From the NCBI GenBank assembly GCA_947311845.1, contig CAMZMU010000035.1:1259761-1323760 (forward strand): a stretch of 64,000 nt of DNA, given 5' to 3'. Shown in pieces: positions 55,590 to 64,000 of this stretch. The notes under the pieces are model-generated. The model saw only the letters and a list, made by a program, of their open reading frames with translations. It ran no database searches and was not told the origin of the DNA. Made by a program: the position numbers and the translations under genes. Origin of the DNA: Poa pratensis. Lineage: Eukaryota > Streptophyta > Magnoliopsida > Poales > Poaceae. The number at the start of each line of letters is the position of its first letter. The stretch's first letter is position 1.

Positions 55590-56560
55590 ACACAACTTTT
55601 TTTAATTAAATTTATTCAACAAAGCCATTACAAAGAAATAGATCGATCAACCGGAAGCCACCTTCGTGGCGACAACTGTCGCAACACCTACAAACTTAAT
55701 GAGGGGGTGGCCATGATCGGCGCCGTTGTGCCCAGACCTCACACCTACGCACATCATCTAAAACCGTAGTCCTCACCTAGTCGTCGTATGCACACGCTAC
55801 AGAAGCCGCCGCCACCTTCTTCCACGAGTCCATCTTCAAGAAGGATGAAGGCATTGACCTTGACATGCCTGCCATCAACGTCACCACGATGCCAGACAGT
55901 GCCACGCCTTGCGCGCGTCCGTCGCCGAGACCCCGCCGCGCCACGCCGCCGAGACTCGCCATCATTGACGAGGTAGATACAACACCGCTCCTCCTTCTGC
56001 CCCCTCAAGATGGTAGCTGCTCCAAAACGATGTCCCCAGGAGGTAGAACGACGCCGAACGTCGCCATCGCCCAATCCGGGAGACCCAGATCTAGAGTTCC
56101 CCTGGAGCAGCCCGATGGAGGAGACATGAGCTGCATCGACGATGCCTTCATCAAGGTAGCAACGCCCCAAGACGCCGCCATCATCCGCCGTCAAGGACGG
56201 CCTGATTTTCATCGGCAGTCCCGTCTCCCCATCCTCACCGCCGACGGATCAGCGAGCCGGGCGATGACGCAAACCCCCAGCCGGTTAGAACTCCACGGGC
56301 AGGAAAGGGAGGCCGCAACCCCACCCCACCGCGACGCATCTGGGGCCGAAACCCTAGGCGTTGCCGCCAAGACCACGGCTAAGGCGCTGTGAGGGAGGAC
56401 TTGGCACAACTGCAGCCGACGCGGATCCGGACGGCCTGAAGGTCGACTTCAAGCCACGGCGCGGGGTTCCCCACTAGAAAACTCGCCGCCGCCGGTGGGG
56501 GCCGAGAGCGCGAGGATGGGAAGACACGCCCCGCCGCCACCATCCTAGGGAGAGCACAGC
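55590..56560 (-). mobile_element. GC-rich retroposon-like segment led by T run
   Basis: From the left a T-rich tail (CTTTTTTTAATTAAATTTATT) and a CAACAAAGCCATTACAAAG phrase lead into 900 bp of GC-rich sequence, the layout of a minus-strand retroposon (5' GC-rich leader, 3' poly(A)). Long frames on both strands (for example 55754-56212 minus, 55865-56392 plus) lack domains. No target duplication was found, so the assignment is tentative. Confidence 0.4.
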
Positions 56561-56978
56561 CTTACACATAACTCTAACTAGTGTACGAGTCGGCCGATGG
56601 CCGGCCTGGTTATACTGGTTATGGGCATGTGCACCTCAATCCGACAAGCGGCTATGGATGGCTCTTGCGACACGTCATGATTTCCAAAATTTGCGTTTGT
56701 TGTCTACCCAACAAAATGGCTTTTTTTAAGTTCATCGGCTGACATAGAAACAAATGCATACATGCAGGAGCAGAAGGCAGCCTGTGCCTTTTGTTCCAGG
56801 AAACGAAAGGCACGGGGGACACTTGTTCCTGCGCTCGATGCAGGTGCGCTGCTACTAGGGAGGCCCACCCATCACAGGCTTCACAGTGACACGGATCCCA
56901 CGCGCTATGCTCACTCTTTAGTCCCACCTCGGTACTTCACCACGCTCCCGACCAGCTTATATACGCGCGCGACCCTCT
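56561..56978. other. Short intergenic stretch
   Basis: No gene recognised. Open frames of 70 to 90 codons on both strands lack domains. It ends at the SINE target duplication. Confidence 0.4.
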
Positions 56979-56999
56979 AAGGTGCGCTAGCTGCTGCTT

Positions 57000-57276
57000 T
57001 TTTTTTAGTACAAACGCAGACCCTCATATAAACGCGCACACACTCACCCCTATGAACGCACGCACGCACACCCTATCCCTATGAGCACCTCCAAAATACT
57101 GAGCCAGCGGATCGAGTCTTGAGATTGACGAAACCACCACGGGCGCCTCGCTGTCGACGGGAACGTCGCCTCCCACTGAAAGAATATTCCGCCTAAATGC
57201 AACACAGATGTCAAACCTGGATTTGAACTCTGCTGGGCTGAGTGTACAACCACCCTGCTAACCATCCAACCACGGG
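57000..57276 (-). mobile_element. Au-type SINE with tRNA-like promoter
   Basis: A 277-bp insertion is flanked by a perfect 21-bp direct repeat (56979-56999 and 57277-57297). The T run at the left edge is the 3' tail of a minus-strand element. The minus-strand 5' end carries an A-box-like TGGTTAGCAGGGTGG (57250-57264) and a B-box-like GAGTTCAAATCC (57219-57230), as in tRNA-derived RNA polymerase III promoters. The body (GCACACACTCACCCCTATGA, GAGCACCTCC) matches what I know of the Au SINE family of Triticeae. Confidence 0.85.
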
Positions 57277-57297
57277 AAGGTGCGCTAGCTGCTGCTT

Positions 57298-57644
57298 GCC
57301 TACCTTTATTCCTAGGGAATTTCATACAGTAACATGTATTATTGTGCGACCAAGTATACATACAGTAACATGTATTATTCGTAGGGAATTTCATCTGGTA
57401 GAACAGGAGCATATACTGGACCGAGAAAAAGGATGGCTTGGAAAACAACACGTTTACACTTAATAGATGGAGATATGGAAATACCTTTCACCATAGAAAG
57501 CTCAGAAAATTCTACGGATGTGTATTTAAAATTCTGAAAATGTCAAGAAAAATAAATAGAAATTATAATATCTATTAGATCAAAAGGCAGATAAATGGCT
57601 GAATAAGGAAAACTCTGCAATCCAAATTCTCTGAATAAACATAT
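57298..57644. other. AT-rich spacer
   Basis: Contains a duplicated phrase around CAGTAACATGTATTATT (about 57326 and 57362). No gene or known element. Confidence 0.4.
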
Positions 57645-58310
57645 GCCTGAAAATTTCTCGAGACGGACTTTCGCCCCGCTTTATAAATAAAGCCCAACCG
57701 GCCAAACCGATATAAAGTGGTGGGGAGTCCCCATACAAGCAAGTCAAAAGAAAAATACGACAAGGGAGCTGGAGGCGAGCCACCAACTCAAAGTTGAACA
57801 AGAAAACGGGAGACGCCACATCAAAGGAGAAGCGACCTAGACTATCGACCAAGACCGGAGACGCGCCGCCTTGTAGGAGTACCGAGCCCCGAAGCACCAA
57901 CCACACCAAGCTATCGCCGGAGAGGGCCGCCTGCCCTCCCGCTCCGGGCCGTGGAGCACCGATCCTGCCAGCAAAAGCGAGTAACATGGACGGTGCCACC
58001 GAGGGCACGTGTAAAAGATAGGAGACCAACGCAACCGCTCCATGCCGAAGTCAAGGGAGCTTCACACCAAGATGATAACACCAACGTGCTGCACCCGGAT
58101 AGAGCCTGAGTTCCCCGACGACGCCCCCAAGAGGGTAACGGCGCAACGCGCCGCCGCCACCGATGAGCCCGCAACGACGGGCTAAGGTTTTCACCCGGAA
58201 AACAATCACGGAAAGGAAACCCACAACAACGCCCCCAAGAGGGTACTGACACCGCGGGCATCACCATCGTCGGCGCCAAAGCGCAGAGCTTTCGCCCGGC
58301 TCCTCGCCCG
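57645..58310. mobile_element. GC-rich dispersed repeat, second member
   Basis: Begins with CGAGACGGACTTTCGCCCCG and contains two CAACGCCCCCAAGAGGGTA phrases (about 58120 and 58226). It shares motif style and orientation with 42680-43400. Frames on both strands come from GC bias. Probably LINE-related non-coding DNA of wheat-like genomes. Confidence 0.45.
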
Positions 58311-59143
58311 TGAGCAACCTAGCTAGAAGAGAGGGACACAGAATAAACCGAGCTACAGCCTCTTCTCATTCCTCTGGCTATTAAGCTTTTCCTGAGTGGC
58401 CAGCTGCTGCTTCGTGCGGGCGTGCACGCGGGGATCACTGACAGGCACGGCTCGGCCATGCACGGCGGCGGCGATTGGGATCGAGCGGAGGCACAGGGTG
58501 TGGGTCAATTCGCTCCTCACGAGTAGGGCTACCGAAAGGGGGCGGCGCCGCTAGCTAAAGGTCATCGGAGCTAGCATGGCCTCGACGGCGAGCGGCGGTT
58601 GGGGACGGACTACAGCGAGGCCACGAAGTTACGGTGATAGGGTGAGGGAAAAGATGTCTCCGAGGTCTGCGAGCTCTACCTAGACGTGTGGCCGTGCTCG
58701 GCGAGGACGCCGGTGGACTGGAACACCGGTGATTGTGCTGCGGCCGGAGACAAGGAAGACGAGACGGAGCGGTCGATTTGCGGCGCCCCTCTTCGATTCC
58801 TTGTACGAGGCGGATGATGGCGACGCGGGGGAGCAAACGGACATCTTCGATCTGCTCGGGAAGCTTCAGGCCACGGCGGCGAGCTCGGTGGCTATGGCTA
58901 GGTTTCCCTTTTTTTTCCTTAGGCGTTTTTGTTTATTTTCAGCAAAGACTGTTGACATGTCAGCATTTTTACCGGTCCCACTCGTCATCAACTCATCCAT
59001 TTAACGGTCAACAGGTTTGACTGAACGGAAGTGCTCCATTGGGCATCTGTGAGGGTTTCAAACAAGAGCGTGGAGAAAAGTGAGAACAAGTTAAGAGCGT
59101 GGGGAAAACTGAGCACAACTAAGAAATCAGGGGCACATGAATC
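58311..59143. other. GC-rich fragment, unrecognised
   Basis: Bases 58550-58900 contain open frames in several phases and a GTCTGCGAGCTCTACCTAGACGTGTGG context that looks coding-derived. No domain could be named and stops interrupt each frame. It may be a captured gene fragment. Confidence 0.3.
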
Positions 59144-59633
59144 TTTTTTTTTTGAAACTTTTCTACTGCAGGGGAGTCCCCCACAGCCTCATTTTCTCTC
59201 CTTTATTGAAATATAAAGTTATATACAATATTTACAAGTAAGTACAGAAATTAAAGTAGAGTGTCAAGCCATGATGACAGTAAAGGAACATCAGCACTCT
59301 TTGCCCTATATTTGAGCAAAGACATCTCATACACAAAACATGTCTTCCATCCTCTAAAAGTTGGCTTTATGTACTTGAAAATCCACCCATTTCGCTGCTT
59401 CCAAATTGCCCAACAAGCCAGGATTACAACTTCAGTAAAGCATGGACCCGAGAAGCTCTTTCTTGCTGCTGCAATGACTTGCGTGGTTACTGCCTGGAGA
59501 CCATGAAATTTGCAGATAGTTCCATATCCTCGTGCTGAACAAACAATTAAAAACAGGTGCCTCTAGTCCTCCATTTGGTGAGAGGAGCATAGGACACAGT
59601 CAGAATTATCGGATACAAACCAATGCCTACGAA

Positions 59634-62600
59634 TCAACATCTCCTGTGTGTTAATTCTATCATGCAGAAGAAGCCAAGCAAAAAATTATGCTTTGACTGG
59701 CATTTACTTTTCCAAACCCAGCAAGAGGGAGCATGGGTCTCCATATCTTGAAAATGTAATCTGTATATCTTACTTGGTCGAAAAACGCCGTTACCAAGTG
59801 TGCAGACCCAAGCATCTTTACTCATGTCATCTAGATGAATGTCCTGTAGCAAACTTGCAGTTGTCGTAATTCCTCTTGAGCTTCTATTGACAGGGGGGAA
59901 AAACCACTGCAATCTGTTTCCTGTGCTCATGAAGTCAGCCACTGACTGGAGCTTGTCAATAGCAAAGGAGAATAGCCGAGGAAATTGTTCATCCAATTTT
60001 TCCTTTAGCCACAAATCTGACCAAGAACAGGACTGAGGTACCACTGCCCACTACACATTTTGTAATTGCTCTGTATGCATCAGATAATGCAAAAACCCCT
60101 CTCCACCAGAATGATCCAGATGTTATGACAGTATGGGGTACTGTATTATGATAGTAAGAATCCTTGATCAACTGAACCCAGGGGGTGCTATCATCATTGT
60201 AAAATTTGTGTAAGTGTTTTAGTAACAAGGCTTTATTCTGCACCTTTAAATCTATAATACCAAGACCACCTTTGTTCTTTGGTTTACAGACCATGTCCCA
60301 AGCAGCCAGGGAGTGGACCTTTTCCTTATCCTTCTTTCTCCATAAACAATGCCTCCTTCCTCGATTTAGAACTTCCAACACCCCCACTGGAATTTGCAAA
60401 CTCAACAAGAAGAAGGTGGGCAATGAGAAATGACAGAATTAACAAGCACCAATCTGTCTCCATATGAGAGAAACGAGGTAGTAGCAGTCAGTTGACGCTC
60501 CAACCTATCAGTGAGTGGAGAAAAGTCTTTAATTGCCGGCTTAGTGGTACCCATTGGTAGTCCAAGATAAGTGAAAGGCATAGTGCCTAATTTGCACTCA
60601 AAGAAAGCTGCCAGCTCAACCATCTCCTCATGTGGCACATTAATAGGAACCATCGAGGACTTATGGAAATTTACTTTTAGACCAGTGAAAGCTGCATACA
60701 TGTCCAGAATTTCCTTAAATACCTTCAGATCAGATTTGGTCGCTGGCAAAACAATAATTGTGTCGTCAGCATACTGGATTATAGGATAGTCCTTCCTGAT
60801 AGGTATTGGGGCTGAGAGTAAGCCATCTCTATAAGCTTTATTCACTAAGCTCTGTAACAAGTCAGCTCCTTCGACAAAGGAGAGGGGATAAAGGGTCACC
60901 CTGTCTGACTCCTCTTTTACAAAAAAGGCTTTCCAGGTATTCCATTTAGAAGTACAGATGACGAACCAGAAGACAAAATCTCTCTCACCCAAGTGATGAA
61001 CAGAGGGGAAAACCTTTGGCCTGCAGCACTTGAATAATGGCTTCATGATCAAGTGTGTCAAAAGCTTTTTCGAAGTCGATTTTTAGTATCACCACTTTTC
61101 TCCCAGACTGTTTACACTGGAAAAGAAATTCAAAGGACCAAGCCAAACAATCTTGTATTGTCCTTTTTTTAATGAAACCATATTGATTATCATGAATAGT
61201 TCTGGTGATGACAAGCTGTAATCTGTTGGCAATCAATTTTGTAACAAACTTCAAGCAAGTATTTGTGAGTGAGATCGGCCTAAAATCACCCACAGTCTCT
61301 GGACTCTGTATTTTTGGAATAAGAGTAATAAAAGATCCATTTATGCTCTCCAAAGCCAATTTTCCAGTGTGGAACTCATTACATAGTTTTGTAAAGTCCT
61401 CTTTCACAATATGCCAGCACTTTTTCAGAAACATACCATTAAAACCATCAGGGCCAGGGGCTTTATCAGTTTTCATGTGCTTGACAACATCCTCAATTTC
61501 CTCTGATGAAAAGGGCTCCACCAGACTGTCCAGATTATCCACCACTGACAGTAAATCAGACAAAACAAAAGGCTGAGCAGTTGGGATAGAAATTCCCATC
61601 CTGTTTTTAAAACTAAGCCAGAAAGCTGCTGCTTTTTGCTGGTGGTCAATTAAGGTAATGCCATCATCATTCTTAATTTCAGCAATAGTATTATGTCTGT
61701 ATCTTTCAGTGGCCTTTGCATGGAAGAATTTTGTATTTTCACCTCCCAACTGAACCCATCTGACAGTACATCTCTTTTTCCAGTATTCAGACTGTATGAA
61801 CAGCAGCTGCTTTAGGTGAGTTTTAACTATGTTTCGAAAATTGAACTCCGGTCTGCTCAAATCTCGTTCATCTTCCAACTGATCCAGTATTAGGATTACT
61901 TTGTTGCATTTGTCAATCAAAACCTTTATCTGTGAGAGAGATCTGCCCCATCTTTTGAGTTCATGTCGTACATTTTTGAATTTAGCAGTCAGTATATTTG
62001 CAATATTATTTGCACGAACAGGCCATTTCCATACCCTTTCCACTAAATCAGTGAAACCAGGCTGAAGCACCCAATGATTTTCAAACCTAAAAATCTGAGC
62101 CTTTGGGATGGTGGTGGAGATACTGATCACACAAGGAACATGGTCAGATGTAGATTTTGCAAGTGGATGCACAAGAGTATTTGGATATTTCAGGGTCCAT
62201 TGGCAGCTAGTAAAAAACCAATCCAGCTGTTCCAACAATGGCTGGTCTTGCATGTTCGACCATGTGAAAGCCCTGCCTTTCAGTGGTAATTCAATCAGAC
62301 CCAAGTAGCTAATTATTTCATTAAAGATGAATATATCATTCATATCAGCTCCTTCTCTGTTTCTGTTTTCTACTGATCTGATGAAGTTAAAATCGCCCAC
62401 TAACAACCAATTCTCATGAAAAGGAATAGTCAAATCATGCAACCACTGAACAAAATCATCCCTTTCAGGACCCCTGCAAGGGCCATATACAGTGACAAGT
62501 GTCCAGCTTTCTTTGTTATGCTTAGAGGTAAAAGAGATTCGGATAGCAGATCTGTGTATTTCCTCTAATTTGCCTTCAAAAATTGAGCTATTCCACAAAA

Positions 62601-62852
62601 CAATAATTCCTCCAGAAGCTCCAATTGATGGTGAAAAACAAATCTATCAAATCTTTTTGGACAGAAGGTACGGATAAAAGAGTGATCAAAATTTTCACAT
62701 TTTGTTTCCTGGAGGCAGATAATAGCACACTGACTTTCATCAATTTTATTGTATACTAACAGACGTTTATCTTTGTCATTAAGGCCTCTGACATTCCAAT
62801 CAAGGACTTTCCAGTCCAACAACCATTGTGGTGTACTATCCATTGGAAACAT
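59634..62852 (-). pseudogene. LINE ORF2: endonuclease / reverse transcriptase / zf-RVT (frameshifted)
   Basis: Starting at 62852: endonuclease N-terminus (LDWNVRGLNDKDKR, then CLQETKCE), a frameshift near 62630, the rest of the endonuclease (VTVYGPCRG, LLVGDFNFIRS, SDHVPC) and the RT domain (SFITLIPKIQ, GDFRPISLTN, NQYGFIKKRTIQDCL, KIDFEKAFDTLDH) to about 61000. Frameshifts in 60870-61050 break the RGVRQGDPLSPL region. The catalytic YADD lies at 60763-60774. Further frame changes near 60400 and 60020 precede the C-terminal zf-RVT-like part (FWWRGVF; CWVWKSKCQSKHNFLLG). Such enzymes nick target DNA and copy the RNA in place. This copy cannot make a working protein. Confidence 0.9.
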
Positions 62853-63168
62853 AATGTATATATAAGTCCAAAACTGACAGGCTCAACCAATCAGCAGTGA
62901 TAGCATCACATAATCCAAAGCAAGATATTTGAGCTCATAATAACCACAAGAACAAGCAAACTGATACTGCCAGCCATAACATAACTCCATAAACTCACAG
63001 ACACCAAAAGGACCAGTATGAGCACTGGATATCATCAAGTCTGACATAAACATCATCAAGTCTGAACGACATAAGCAGTAATAAACACAAAGAACTAACA
63101 AAAGCTTGGACTGACATGAACACAGTCCAAAAAGACCCAGGCATGGGCCTATCAAGCATGTGGTCTTG
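62853..63168 (-). other. Inter-ORF spacer of the LINE
   Basis: The stretch between the ORF1 stop and the ORF2 start. AT-richer than the ORFs and without a domain. The frames on both strands are fortuitous. Confidence 0.5.
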
Positions 63169-63978
63169 CTAATCATCTTGGGCCTTGTTGGGTTTCTCCT
63201 GTTGAGGGTGGGCTTCAAGCCTTTCCTCTGTAATCTCCTCTTCTGGTATCTGCAGCATCCTGCCCACCTGCTGAAGAACATGGACCGGAGTGTGAGGATT
63301 ATTGGGCCTGTATCTTCCTTGGTTGCTCTGTCTGTCGCCCCTTGTGGTCATTGGCAGTCTCTTTCTTTCTGCTACACCTGGGCTTCTTTCTGGCTGGGGT
63401 GCTTGATACAGAATGCCTCAATCCTTTTGATTTGGCGCTTAGTCTGGTGCTTCTCCTAGCACTCATCAGTTCCTCTGCAGTGACAACCTTTTTTTCTCTT
63501 CCTTTTAACTGAAGTTTGTGAAGCAGAAAAAGTGGAGGACACATTATTATCAAGATCATTATCCTGCACAAGATCAAAGGAAAGAGCCCTTGCCACAGGC
63601 CTCCTTGTAGTGGGCACAACAATTCTTTTTCCTGTTGGGATTCCTGCATTGTGTGTTAAATTCTGTTGAGAAATCAAAAGCTACATCCCAGCTTCTCTTA
63701 GCCAGCAACAGGAGCAGAGGTGCAGATAGAGGCAGGCTGCAGGGTATGGTAGCAGTAAGTACAGCTGGTAGAATAATGTGTGCACTCTTTTCCCAAATGA
63801 AACTTGGAGGCTCTACTGGCCCAAACACAGGTCGTGTGGTAAGTGCAAGTTGGTGTTCTGTAGGCATAATCACCTCAGGCAGTAGAATCTGATTGATAAT
63901 CTGATTTGCAGACCCCTCAGACTGTGCAATGCCACTGGAACCTGACTGCTGCATCACATTCTGGTCTGCTTGCTGCAT
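63169..63978 (-). pseudogene. LINE ORF1 C-terminal part (frameshifted)
   Basis: Minus-strand frames pass from one to another: QQADQNVMQQSGSSGIAQSE, then RPVARALSFDLVQDND, then SARRSTRLSAKSKGLRHS with a basic KKPRCSRKKE stretch, then HVLQQVGRMLQIPEEEITEE and a stop at 63169. The basic serine/arginine patch and acidic end are common in the gag-like ORF1 of Triticeae LINEs. The zinc-knuckle and N-terminal parts would lie beyond 64000. Confidence 0.7.
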
Positions 63979-64000
63979 TTCCTCCTCCTGCCCAGGCTGT

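Larger units (their letters stand above)
59144..64000 (-). mobile_element. L1-type LINE, incomplete at the window edge
   Basis: The poly(A) tail on the minus strand corresponds to the T run at 59144-59153. From there to the window end the minus strand carries, in order from 64000, the C-terminal part of ORF1 and then ORF2 with endonuclease, reverse transcriptase and zf-RVT regions. At least 4.86 kb is present; the 5' end lies beyond the window. Several frameshifts break both ORFs. Confidence 0.9.

Noticed and set aside
55754..56392. Overlapping minus (152 codons) and plus (175 codons) open frames
   Set aside because: Both are in the same GC-rich stretch with no domain. Antisense open frames of similar length point to composition bias.
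57219..57264. A tRNA gene
   Set aside because: A and B box-like motifs exist but the sequence cannot fold as a full tRNA and belongs to a SINE with target duplications.

Overview
The window is plant nuclear DNA, almost certainly from a grass of the Triticeae (wheat, barley or Aegilops). The grounds are GT-AG introns, an Au-type SINE, Stowaway and Harbinger MITEs, CACTA elements with GCCGACGGC-type subterminal repeats, LINEs, and a Rx-type NLR and an F-box/DUF295 gene of grass type. No species name can be proved from the sequence alone. There are no operons, CRISPR arrays, rRNA genes or functional tRNA genes. All exon limits were found by reading splice sites and frames by hand.

Layout. 1-6 kb: an F-box/DUF295 gene split by a complete hAT transposon (2415-5728) with an 8-bp target duplication. 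6-13.2 kb: a minus-strand NLR disease-resistance pseudogene (7753-11941) with three lesions: a missing N-terminus, a 4-bp frameshift, and a poly(A) retroposon in its last exon. Small exons coding a membrane segment and basic tail lie on either side (6.2 and 13.1 kb). 13.2-15.6 kb: a LINE-like insertion with a 15-bp target duplication. 16.3-18.0 kb: a CACTA 3' end carrying a 5S-rRNA-like stretch. 20.6-23.6 kb: a MITE, then a PIF/Harbinger element with an intact 401-residue ORF1 and no visible transposase. 25.6-33.5 kb: a duplicated MITE block, CACTA arrays and a Triticeae repeat fragment.

33.5-44 kb holds a decaying cluster of genes for small secreted cysteine-rich (defensin-like) peptides: a fragment at 33.7 kb, an apparently intact gene at 35.7-36.1 kb, a frameshifted copy at 38.1-38.5 kb and an intact gene with a TATA box at 43.5-43.9 kb. 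A B3-domain pseudogene lies between two of them. 45.9-51.8 kb is a complete non-autonomous LTR retrotransposon with 1.45-kb LTRs, target duplication GGACT, no gag or pol, and three kinds of minisatellite. 52-54 kb contains at least one likely exon of an unrecognised host gene. 55-59 kb carries GC-rich retroposon-like sequence and an Au-type SINE with a 21-bp target duplication. 59.1-64 kb is a minus-strand LINE, broken by frameshifts and running off the window.

The few host genes (F-box, NLR, secreted cysteine-rich peptides, B3) are typical of fast-evolving, defence-related grass regions, and most are broken by transposons or frameshifts. The best candidates for working genes are the peptide genes at 43.5-43.9 kb and, less surely, 35.7-36.1 kb.
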